The notes under the pieces were generated by a model that worked only from the letters and a program-made list of their open reading frames with translations, ran no database searches and had not been told where the DNA came from. From assembly GCA_903885415.1 (NCBI GenBank), contig CAISIP010000419.1, positions 1-5,643 on the forward strand: a stretch of DNA of 5,643 nt, read 5' to 3'. The position numbers were made by a program, and so were the translations under genes. Of the stretch, positions 1 through 5,643 are shown one piece after another (within the stretch, counting starts at the first letter, position 1; every line of letters starts with the position of its first letter). The DNA comes from an uncultured beta proteobacterium. GTDB taxonomy: Bacteria > Pseudomonadota > Gammaproteobacteria > Burkholderiales > Burkholderiaceae_C.

Positions 1-2184
1 CTTATCGAGTCAAGCGTGGTGGTGGCAGGCATGCAGTGCGCGGCCTGCGCACAAGGCGTCGAGGCCGCGCTGCGCGCGGTGCCCGGTGTCCTGCGCGCCG
101 AGGTGAGCGCGGCGAGCGGCCGTGCCTCGGTCGTTTGGTCGAAGGACGCGACTCGGCCATCGGGCTGGATGCGGGCGATAGAACGGAGCGGCTATACGGT
201 GCTGCCCGCCAACGACGCCGCAGCGCATGCGATACGCCAGCGCGAAGGCCGCCAGGCGCTATGGCGTTGGCTGGTGGCAGGGCTTTGCATGATGCAGGTG
301 ATGATGTACGCGTACCCGGCCTATGTCGCGCAGCCGGGTGACTTGAGCCTGGAAATGGAGCGCTTGCTACGCTGGGCATCCTGGGTTCTGACGCTGCCGG
401 TGATGCTCTTTTCTTGCGCTGGTTTCTTTCAAAATGCCTGGCGCGATATGGCTAACCGGCGCGTCGGAATGGACCTGCCGGTAGCCTTGGGCCTGCTGAT
501 CACCTTCGCCGTCAGCACGGCCGGGACCTTTGAGCCGCAGGGCATTTTCGGGCGCGAGGTCTTCTTTGACTCGCTCACCATGTTTGTCTTTTTCCTGCTG
601 ACTGGGCGGTGGCTTGAGCTGCGCCTGCGAAGCCGAACGGCAGGCGCGCTGGAGTCGGCGCTGAACCGCTTGCCCGAGGCCGTACAGCGGCGGACGCAGG
701 ACGGCAGCTTTGAGTTGGTTGCGGCCAGGCGGCTGCGTCCGGGCGACACGATCCGCGTGCTGCCGGGGCAGGCTTTCGCCGCCGACGGATGCATTGTCCA
801 AGGCGAGACATCGGTGGACCAGTCGCTGCTGACGGGCGAATCCCGACCCCTTGCACTGGGCCAGGGTGACGACGTCATTGCCGGTAGCCACAACCTGGTC
901 GCCAGCGTGCAGGTACGCGTGTTGCGGGTAGGCGACGACACCCGGTTTGCGCAGATCGTTGCCCTGATGCGCGCGGCCGCCGCCGCCAAGCCGCGGCTAG
1001 CGCTGCTTGCGGACCGTGTTGCCAAACCATTTCTGACGGCCGTTGTGGTTTCGGCGCTACTCGCCGCCGCCTTTTGGTGGCCTTCCGATCCGCAGCGTGC
1101 CCTGATGGTTGCGGTGGCGGTGCTGATCGTGACGTGCCCCTGCGCCTTGTCGCTGGCAACGCCGGCGGCGATGCTGGCCGCCGCGGGCAGTCTGGCGCGC
1201 GCGGGCGTGTTGTTGCGCAACATACAGGCGCTGGAGGCCGCGGCGCGGGTCGATACCGTGGTGTTTGACAAGACCGGAACCCTCACGTCGGAAGCGCTGC
1301 GGGTCGATCTACTGGCAACCCGAGAGGGAATATCGGGCGAACGCGCATGGGCGATGGCCACTGCGCTGGCGCAGCATTCGCTGCATCCGGTGTCGCGGGC
1401 CTTGGCATTGGCCGGTGCCAGCGCGGCCGGCCCGCAGCGCTGGACGGCCCAGCGGGCGGTCGAGGAGGTGGGCCAGGGGGTCAGGGCGTGGGCAGCGCCC
1501 GGGCAAGCGGACGCGCCGGCTGTGGCGCTGCGCCTGGGCTCGGCCCAATTTTGCGGCGTGGCTGGGCAGGACCCGGATACCGGCCATATTTTCCTCTCCG
1601 ATGCGCATGGCTGGCTGGCGACATTTTCCCTGGCCCAGGCGGTACGCCCCGACGCCAGCAGCACCATCGCTGCTCTGCGGGACAGCGGCATGGCGGTGTA
1701 TATGCTGTCGGGCGATGGCGCAGGGGCTTCGCGTGCGGTGGCGCAGGCCATTGGCATTGACCGGTTTGAGTCCGGCCGCACGCCGGCGCAGAAACTGCAA
1801 TTCCTGCGGGAACTTCAGGCTGCGGGGCACCGGACGGCGGTGGTGGGCGATGGACTCAACGACGCTCCCGCGCTGGCGGGGGCCGATGTGTCGTTCGCCT
1901 TTGGTCCTGCCGTACCCCTGGCGCGAGCGCAGGCGGACTTCATCGTCGCGGGGGGACAGTTGATTCGCGTCGCACAGACGCTCATGCTGGCCCGGCGAAC
2001 CATGACCGTCGTCCGCCAGAACCTTGGCTGGGCGCTGGCCTATAACCTGGCGTGCGTTCCGCTGGCGCTGGTGGGCTGGATTCCCGCGTGGATGGCAGGG
2101 CTCGGAATGGCGACCAGCTCCTTGGTCGTCGTGGGCAACGCCCTGCGTCTGTCGCGTGGGCTCGCGCTGCCCGGGCCGGCCTAA
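1..2184 (+). CDS. ccoI: Cu+-transporting P1B-type ATPase CcoI/FixI (5'-truncated)
   Basis: Inner-membrane ATPase that exports Cu+ from the cytoplasm for assembly of the CuB centre of cbb3 oxidase. Residues are counted from base 1. An HMA metal-binding domain (about 6-70) carries GMQCAAC with Cys13 and Cys16. Eight membrane segments follow, near 89-109, 126-144, 158-176, 188-208, 343-358, 365-387, 675-694 and 697-715. P-type motifs are intact: TGES (278-281) in the actuator domain, CPC (Cys379, Cys381) in membrane segment 6, DKTGT with phosphorylated Asp423, HP (462-463) and GDGLNDAP (616-623). YN (681-682) and MATSS (703-707) in the last two helices are Cu+-ATPase signatures. The frame is open to base 1. 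A GTG at 16 has no ribosome-binding site and falls inside the first strand of the HMA domain, so the real start, probably with an N-terminal cysteine-rich region, lies upstream. The oxidase genes downstream favour CcoI over a general CopA. Confidence 0.95.
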   Translation, partial: LIESSVVVAGMQCAACAQGVEAALRAVPGVLRAEVSAASGRASVVWSKDATRPSGWMRAIERSGYTVLPANDAAAHAIRQREGRQALWRWLVAGLCMMQVMMYAYPAYVAQPGDLSLEMERLLRWASWVLTLPVMLFSCAGFFQNAWRDMANRRVGMDLPVALGLLITFAVSTAGTFEPQGIFGREVFFDSLTMFVFFLLTGRWLELRLRSRTAGALESALNRLPEAVQRRTQDGSFELVAARRLRPGDTIRVLPGQAFAADGCIVQGETSVDQSLLTGESRPLALGQGDDVIAGSHNLVASVQVRVLRVGDDTRFAQIVALMRAAAAAKPRLALLADRVAKPFLTAVVVSALLAAAFWWPSDPQRALMVAVAVLIVTCPCALSLATPAAMLAAAGSLARAGVLLRNIQALEAAARVDTVVFDKTGTLTSEALRVDLLATREGISGERAWAMATALAQHSLHPVSRALALAGASAAGPQRWTAQRAVEEVGQGVRAWAAPGQADAPAVALRLGSAQFCGVAGQDPDTGHIFLSDAHGWLATFSLAQAVRPDASSTIAALRDSGMAVYMLSGDGAGASRAVAQAIGIDRFESGRTPAQKLQFLRELQAAGHRTAVVGDGLNDAPALAGADVSFAFGPAVPLARAQADFIVAGGQLIRVAQTLMLARRTMTVVRQNLGWALAYNLACVPLALVGWIPAWMAGLGMATSSLVVVGNALRLSRGLALPGPA

Positions 2185-2321
2185 TGGAGATTCTTTATCT
2201 GCTGATTCCGCTGTCGGTGATGCTGGTGTTCTTCATTCTGGGGGGGCTGTGGTGGGCGATCGATCGCGGGCAGTTTGACGATCTGGAGGAGCAGGGGCAA
2301 AGGGTGCTGGATGAATCATGA
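2184..2321 (+). CDS. ccoS: cbb3 oxidase maturation protein CcoS (45 aa)
   Basis: Small inner-membrane protein of the CcoS/FixS family, needed for insertion of haem b and copper into cbb3 oxidase; its exact mechanism is unresolved. The protein begins MEILYLLIPLS, has one hydrophobic helix at about residues 4-25, and then the family hallmark GQFDDLE at 29-35 followed by a short charged tail. The length of 45 residues is at the short end of the family. The ATG shares its A with the TAA of ccoI (TAATG), which implies translational coupling. A longer reading in the same frame extends upstream inside ccoI, but homology begins at this ATG. It lies directly before a probable promoter for the structural genes, so it is read with ccoI and perhaps runs on into ccoN. 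Confidence 0.93.
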   Translation: MEILYLLIPLSVMLVFFILGGLWWAIDRGQFDDLEEQGQRVLDES

Positions 2322-2347
2322 GCCCAGAGCCTTCAGTCCTGTGACTC

Positions 2348-2361
2348 TTGATATAGGTCAT
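2348..2361 (+). promoter_or_regulatory. Candidate FNR/ANR-type operator upstream of ccoN
   Basis: TTGATATAGGTCAT matches the consensus TTGAT-N4-ATCAA at 8 of 10 defined bases: the left half is perfect and the right half matches three of five. Its centre (2354/2355) is 41.5 bases upstream of about base 2396, and a -10-like CAGAAT sits just where a class II FNR-activated promoter would have it. cbb3 structural genes are classically controlled by FNR, ANR or FixK proteins under low oxygen. The site and its spacing are seen in the sequence; binding and activation are inferred. Confidence 0.6.
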
Positions 2362-2383
2362 GACCCGAAAAGTGCGGGCCCTG

Positions 2384-2389
2384 CAGAAT
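2384..2389 (+). promoter_or_regulatory. Candidate -10 element of ccoN promoter
   Basis: CAGAAT matches TATAAT at four of six bases, including the important A2 and T6. If used, transcription would begin near A2395 or A2397, leaving a leader of about 20 bases that still contains the ccoN ribosome-binding site. No good -35 hexamer is placed for it, as expected if an FNR-type activator bound at -41.5 substitutes for it. Confidence 0.45.
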
Positions 2390-2404
2390 CGCCCACAACT
2401 TATC

Positions 2405-2410
2405 GGAAGG
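2405..2410 (+). promoter_or_regulatory. Ribosome-binding site of ccoN
   Basis: GGAAGG lies seven bases before the ATG at 2418. It supports this start over the in-frame ATG at 2451 (Met12), which has only a weak purine stretch in front of it, although most family homology begins near Tyr14. Confidence 0.65.
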
Positions 2411-2417
2411 GACGAGG

Positions 2418-3863
2418 ATGCTGATTCCCAACAACCATGCCGCTAGGGCCATGGCCTACAACGACACCGTGGTACGCCAGTTCGCCCTCATGACCGTTGT
2501 CTGGGGCGTCGTGGGAATGCTGGTGGGCGTGGTGATCGCGGCCGAACTGGCTTGGCCCGAGCTCAACTTCGGGATTCCATGGCTGAGCTACGGCCGGCTG
2601 CGGCCCCTGCACACCAACGCCGTCATATTTGCCTTCGGCGGCTGCGGACTGTTCGCATCGGCGTATTACGTGGCCCAGCGCACCTGCCAGGTGCGGCTGT
2701 TTGGTGACAAGCTGGCGGCCTTCACATTCTGGGGCTGGCAGCTGGTGATCGTCGCGGCTGCCATTTCGTTGCCGCTGGGCTATACCCAAGGCAAGGAGTA
2801 CGCCGAACTCGAATGGCCGATCGACATTCTCATCACGCTGGTGTGGGTCTCCTTCGCCATCGTCTTTTTTGGCACGATCGGAACCCGCAAGGTGCGCCAC
2901 ATCTATGTCGCGAACTGGTTTTTCGGTGCCTTCATCATCGCCGTGGCGTTGCTGCACTTGGTCAACAGCGCGGCGATTCCAGCCGGCTTGATGAAATCCT
3001 ATTCGGCTTACGCGGGCGTCCAGGACGCCATGGTGCAATGGTGGTACGGACATAATGCCGTCGGATTTTTCCTGACAGCTGGTTTCCTTGGGATGATGTA
3101 CTACTTCATTCCCAAGCAGGCCGAGCGGCCCATTTACAGCTATCGCCTGTCGATCGTCCACTTCTGGGCGCTGATCTTTACCTACATGTGGGCCGGGCCG
3201 CATCACCTGCACTACACGGCCTTGCCCGACTGGACGCAGTCGGTTGGCATGGTCTTCTCGCTGATCCTGCTGGCGCCAAGCTGGGGCGGCATGATCAACG
3301 GTGTCATGACCTTGTCGGGTGCTTGGCACAAGCTGCGCGATGACCCGATCCTGCGCTTCTTGATCGTGTCGCTGTCCTTTTACGGAATGAGCACCTTCGA
3401 GGGGCCCATGATGTCAATAAAGACGGTGAATGCCCTGAGTCACTACACCGACTGGACCGTGGGCCATGTCCACTCGGGCGCACTGGGTTGGGTGGGCCTG
3501 GTCACCATGGGCAGCATGTATTACCTGATTCCGCGCCTGTACGGTCGCAAACAGATGTACAGCGTCCCGGCGATCGAGATGCATTTCTGGGTCGCCACTG
3601 TCGGCATCGTCGTGTACATCGCCGCGATGTGGATCGCCGGCGTCATGCAGGGCCTGATGTGGAGAGCAGTGAACCCGGATGGCACCTTGACCTATAGCTT
3701 TGTCGAGTCGGTCAAGTCGACCTATCCGTTCTATGTGCTGCGCCTGATCGGTGGTCTGCTTTACCTCGGTGGCATGCTGATCATGTTGTGGAACGTCGTC
3801 AAGACCGTTTCCGCCGGACGACCTGCCAGTGTCAGCGTACCGGCTGCTGCAGTGGCCGCCTGA
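2418..3863 (+). CDS. ccoN: cbb3-type cytochrome c oxidase subunit I (CcoN)
   Basis: Catalytic haem-copper subunit that reduces O2 to water at the haem b3-CuB centre and contributes to proton pumping in the inner membrane. The 481-residue length is normal and the protein is hydrophobic throughout, consistent with 12 membrane helices. Expected ligands are present, each offset by +5 from my recollection of Pseudomonas stutzeri numbering: His65 and His352 for low-spin haem b, His350 for haem b3, and His212, His262 and His263 for CuB. Tyr256 (in TYMWAGPHH) corresponds to the tyrosine cross-linked to a CuB histidine, typical of C-type oxidases. Conserved acidic residues Glu127, Glu130 and Glu328 are also kept. 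The start at 2418 follows GGAAGG; Met12 is a possible alternative. The Ala/Val-rich C-terminal tail (about 467-481) looks variable. This is the first structural gene, ten bases before ccoO, behind a candidate oxygen-responsive promoter. Confidence 0.98.
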   Translation: MLIPNNHAARAMAYNDTVVRQFALMTVVWGVVGMLVGVVIAAELAWPELNFGIPWLSYGRLRPLHTNAVIFAFGGCGLFASAYYVAQRTCQVRLFGDKLAAFTFWGWQLVIVAAAISLPLGYTQGKEYAELEWPIDILITLVWVSFAIVFFGTIGTRKVRHIYVANWFFGAFIIAVALLHLVNSAAIPAGLMKSYSAYAGVQDAMVQWWYGHNAVGFFLTAGFLGMMYYFIPKQAERPIYSYRLSIVHFWALIFTYMWAGPHHLHYTALPDWTQSVGMVFSLILLAPSWGGMINGVMTLSGAWHKLRDDPILRFLIVSLSFYGMSTFEGPMMSIKTVNALSHYTDWTVGHVHSGALGWVGLVTMGSMYYLIPRLYGRKQMYSVPAIEMHFWVATVGIVVYIAAMWIAGVMQGLMWRAVNPDGTLTYSFVESVKSTYPFYVLRLIGGLLYLGGMLIMLWNVVKTVSAGRPASVSVPAAAVAA

Positions 3864-3867
3864 GGGA
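3862..3867 (+). promoter_or_regulatory. Ribosome-binding site of ccoO
   Basis: GAGGGA overlaps the ccoN stop codon and lies six bases before the ATG at 3874. It decides the ccoO start against an in-frame GTG at 3829 that would add 15 unconserved residues inside ccoN. The overlap suggests ribosomes terminating on ccoN re-initiate on ccoO. Confidence 0.75.
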
Positions 3868-3873
3868 ATCACC

Positions 3874-4500
3874 ATGGCAAAACAATCTGGGGCATCGGGC
3901 TTTTCGCACGAGCGGATAGAGACCAACAACCTTCTGATGATCGTCCTGATCCTGCTGGTGCTGCTGGTCGGCGGATTGGTGGAGATCGTTCCGCTGTTCT
4001 TCCAGCGCAGCACGACCGAAGCCGCCAAGGGGGTCGTCCCCTACACCGCACTGCAACTGGCGGGTCGGGACGTCTATGTCCGCGAGGGTTGCTACAACTG
4101 CCACTCGCAGATGATCCGGCCGTTTCGCTCGGAGACCCTGCGCTACGGTCACTATTCGGTGGCGGGCGAATCGGTCTACGACCATCCATTTCAATGGGGC
4201 AGCAAACGCACCGGTCCCGACCTGGCCCGCGTGGGTGGAAAGTACAGCGACGAATGGCACCGCATGCATCTTGGGAATCCGCGTGATCTGGTTCCGGAGT
4301 CCAACATGCCGGCCTACCCGTGGCTGGAGAGGAGCCTGGTCGACGCCGAATCGATGCCGGCGCATTTGCGGGCGCTGGCCGTGGCGGGCGTTCCCTACAC
4401 GGCGGCACAGATCACAGGCTCCGCCGATGCGGTGCGTGGAAAGACTGAGTTGGACGCGACCATCGCCTACTTGCAGATGCTGGGCTTGGCCTTTAAGTAA
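3874..4500 (+). CDS. ccoO: cbb3-type cytochrome c oxidase subunit II (CcoO), mono-haem
   Basis: Membrane-anchored mono-haem cytochrome c that passes electrons from CcoP to the haem b of CcoN. It is 208 residues long, a usual size. A short cytoplasmic N-terminus (1-18, with the family-like HERIETNN at 12-19) is followed by one uncleaved membrane helix at about 20-43 and a periplasmic cytochrome c domain. The haem site is CYNCH (Cys73, Cys76, His77) within REGCYNCHSQMIRP, and the likely axial methionine is Met145 in PESNMPAYPWL. The strongly conserved stretch YDHPFQWGSKRTGPDLARVG (102-121) identifies the FixO/CcoO family rather than a generic cytochrome c. The ATG at 3874 is chosen for its GAGGGA at six bases. 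Haem attachment requires the cytochrome c maturation system encoded elsewhere. Confidence 0.98.
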   Translation: MAKQSGASGFSHERIETNNLLMIVLILLVLLVGGLVEIVPLFFQRSTTEAAKGVVPYTALQLAGRDVYVREGCYNCHSQMIRPFRSETLRYGHYSVAGESVYDHPFQWGSKRTGPDLARVGGKYSDEWHRMHLGNPRDLVPESNMPAYPWLERSLVDAESMPAHLRALAVAGVPYTAAQITGSADAVRGKTELDATIAYLQMLGLAFK

Positions 4501-4527
4501 ACGAATCAGTGGCAATGGGGTTTGGAA

Positions 4528-4674
4528 ATGGAAGTCTTTGATGTCAATGTCCTGCGGTCCATCACCACCGTCGTCAGTCTTGCGCTTTTCGTAGGGATCC
4601 TTGCCTGGGCCTGGTCCGCGCAACGCAAGGAGGATTTTGACCAGGCAGAAAAGCTCCCGTTCGAACAGGACTGA
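4528..4674 (+). CDS. ccoQ: cbb3 oxidase small subunit CcoQ/FixQ (48 aa)
   Basis: Small single-pass membrane subunit reported in other bacteria to stabilise cbb3 oxidase and the association of CcoP with the core; it carries no cofactor. The protein begins MEVFDVNVLRS, has a hydrophobic helix at about residues 9-29 ending in AWAWSAQRK, then an acidic tail with EDFDQAEKLPFEQD. This pattern (helix, then W-rich edge, Arg/Lys, then FDxAxxLPF) is typical of CcoQ, and the length of 48 residues is normal. It sits in the conserved slot between ccoO (27-base gap) and ccoP (20-base gap). The ribosome-binding site is weak (GGGG at 4517-4520, seven bases before the ATG), so it may be translated less than its neighbours or depend on ccoO translation. 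Automated gene callers could miss it because of its size. Confidence 0.93.
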   Translation: MEVFDVNVLRSITTVVSLALFVGILAWAWSAQRKEDFDQAEKLPFEQD

Positions 4675-4694
4675 GCCTTGCACAGGGAGCAACA

Positions 4695-5612
4695 ATGAGC
4701 GACTTCGACAGCGGCTTTTGGTCCTACTACGTTGCGGCCATGACCTTGGCTAGCATTCTGGCTTGTCTGCTGCTGCTCTGGATCAGCGGCAGGGCGCGGG
4801 TCATGGCGGCTGGCGACAATAGCACCGGCCATGTCTGGGATGGCGACCTGCGCGAGATGAACAATCCGCTGCCGCGCTGGTGGGTCTGGCTCTTTGTCAT
4901 CACCATCGTTTTCGGCTTTTCTTATCTGGCCTTGTACCCGGGTCTGGGGGCTTACGCCGGCACCCTGGGCTGGACATCGGTCGGGCAGCATGGGCTTGAG
5001 ATGGGCCAGGGCGAGAAAGAGTCGGCGCCACTGTATGCCCGGTTCATGGCGATGAAGGCTGAGGATGTCGCCCGAGATCCGCAGGCGATGGCGATGGGCG
5101 AGCGGATCTTCATGAACAACTGCTCGCAGTGCCATGGCTCCGACGCGCGTGGCAGCAAGGGCTTCCCCAATCTGAGCGATGGCGATTGGCTGCACGGCGG
5201 CGGCCCGGACAAGATTGCGGAGTCGATAAGCCAAGGCCGGATCGGCAATATGCCGGCGCTTTCGGCGGCGGTCGGAACGCCTGAGGATGTCAAGAACCTC
5301 GCTAACTATGTATTGAGCCTGTCCGCCAGTCCGCACGACACGCTACGGGCGGCACTTGGAAAGTCGAAGTTTTCGATCTGCGTCGGTTGCCATGGAGTCG
5401 ACGGCCAGGGCAATCCGTCACTGGGTGCCCCCAACCTGCGCGACGGCATATGGCTGCATGGGTACGGCGAAGCTGCCATCGTGGCGATGGTCAACGCCGG
5501 CAAGGTCAACCAGATGCCCGCGCAGTCTGACAAGCTGAGCCCTGCGCAAATCCATGTGCTGTCAGCCTATGTATGGGGCCTTTCGCACAGCACCGGTGTG
5601 GCCGTCCGTTAG
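4695..5612 (+). CDS. ccoP: cbb3-type cytochrome c oxidase subunit III (CcoP), di-haem
   Basis: Di-haem membrane cytochrome c that accepts electrons from soluble cytochrome c and relays them to CcoO. It has 305 residues, a usual length. Two membrane helices are predicted at about 9-30 and 62-82, separated by a loop with the FixP_N motif WDGDLREMNNPLPRWW (48-63). Two periplasmic cytochrome c domains follow: the first (about 133-210) binds haem through CSQCH (Cys143, Cys146, His147) with probable axial Met186, the second (about 222-297) through CVGCH (Cys229, Cys232, His233) with probable Met274. Both contain the repeated signature PNLxDGxWLHGxG. AGGGAG at 4684-4689, five bases before the ATG, fixes the start. 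It closes the visible structural operon; no terminator is seen in the 31 bases after its stop, so transcription may continue, for instance into ccoG, which often follows in such clusters. Confidence 0.98.
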   Translation: MSDFDSGFWSYYVAAMTLASILACLLLLWISGRARVMAAGDNSTGHVWDGDLREMNNPLPRWWVWLFVITIVFGFSYLALYPGLGAYAGTLGWTSVGQHGLEMGQGEKESAPLYARFMAMKAEDVARDPQAMAMGERIFMNNCSQCHGSDARGSKGFPNLSDGDWLHGGGPDKIAESISQGRIGNMPALSAAVGTPEDVKNLANYVLSLSASPHDTLRAALGKSKFSICVGCHGVDGQGNPSLGAPNLRDGIWLHGYGEAAIVAMVNAGKVNQMPAQSDKLSPAQIHVLSAYVWGLSHSTGVAVR

Positions 5613-5643
5613 CCTGCGGCGTCGATCCGGTCTTGCATCGGCC

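Noticed and set aside
16..18. GTG as the start codon of ccoI
   Set aside because: No ribosome-binding site before it, the frame is open upstream, and starting here would remove part of the first HMA strand.
429..1781. Long minus-strand open frame (450 codons) opposite ccoI
   Set aside because: It is antisense to a gene with intact P-type ATPase motifs. The translation is rich in Arg, Ser and Ala without domain motifs, as expected for shadow frames in GC-rich DNA.
1961..1974. TTGATTCGCGTCGC inside ccoI as an FNR-like site
   Set aside because: Only the left half matches well, it lies inside coding sequence, and no promoter elements or gene start follow at a suitable distance.
2374..2386. GCGGGCCCTGC imperfect palindrome in the ccoS-ccoN gap as a terminator
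   Set aside because: There is no loop and no T-run after it; too short to form a terminator hairpin.
2400..3329. Minus-strand open frame (309 codons) opposite ccoN
   Set aside because: Antisense to conserved CcoN helices and rich in His, Gln, Asp and Gly, which mirrors hydrophobic codons on the other strand. No recognisable domain or ribosome-binding site.
3829..3831. In-frame GTG as an earlier start for ccoO
   Set aside because: It would add 15 residues overlapping the end of ccoN, with no conservation, while ATG 3874 has a good ribosome-binding site.
3832..4695. Minus-strand open frame (287 codons) opposite ccoO and ccoQ
   Set aside because: It runs across two well-supported genes and their gap, with no family features; a composition artefact.
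4506..5336. Minus-strand open frame (276 codons) opposite ccoQ and ccoP
   Set aside because: Antisense to the ccoP membrane and haem domains; no credible motifs.
5613..5643. Start of a downstream gene such as ccoG or a terminator
   Set aside because: Only 31 bases are available, with no convincing start codon plus ribosome-binding site and no hairpin with a T-run.

Overview
The window is a compact, one-directional (+ strand) gene block for a cbb3-type cytochrome c oxidase, the high-affinity terminal oxidase used for microaerobic respiration. The DNA is GC-rich. The gene order (ccoI-ccoS placed before ccoN-ccoO-ccoQ-ccoP) and the protein sequences suggest a beta-proteobacterium, probably Burkholderiales (Alcaligenaceae/Burkholderiaceae-like). 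This taxonomic call is inferred from family resemblance and cannot be pinned to a genus.

Layout: 1-2184 is the 3' part of ccoI, a Cu+-transporting P1B-type ATPase whose true start lies left of the window. Its stop overlaps the start of ccoS (2184-2321), a 45-residue single-pass membrane protein needed for oxidase maturation. A 96-base gap (2322-2417) carries a candidate FNR/ANR-type operator (2348-2361) and a well-placed -10 element (2384-2389). Then come the structural genes: ccoN (2418-3863, catalytic haem-copper subunit), ccoO (3874-4500, mono-haem cytochrome c), ccoQ (4528-4674, 48 residues) and ccoP (4695-5612, di-haem cytochrome c). Gaps between the structural genes are 10, 27 and 20 bases, so they are almost certainly one transcript. 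The last 31 bases (5613-5643) hold no gene start or terminator that I can see.

How they work together: CcoI moves copper across the inner membrane for the CuB site of CcoN, and CcoS supports cofactor insertion and maturation. Electrons enter through the c-type haems of CcoP and CcoO and pass to the low-spin haem b and the haem b3-CuB centre of CcoN, where O2 is reduced. CcoQ stabilises the complex. All metal-ligand residues expected from the Pseudomonas stutzeri cbb3 structure are present, so the oxidase looks functional.

I found no mobile element, CRISPR array, RNA gene or unfamiliar gene system. This is an ordinary core respiratory locus. The most interesting non-coding signal is the putative oxygen-responsive promoter that separates the maturation genes from the structural genes.
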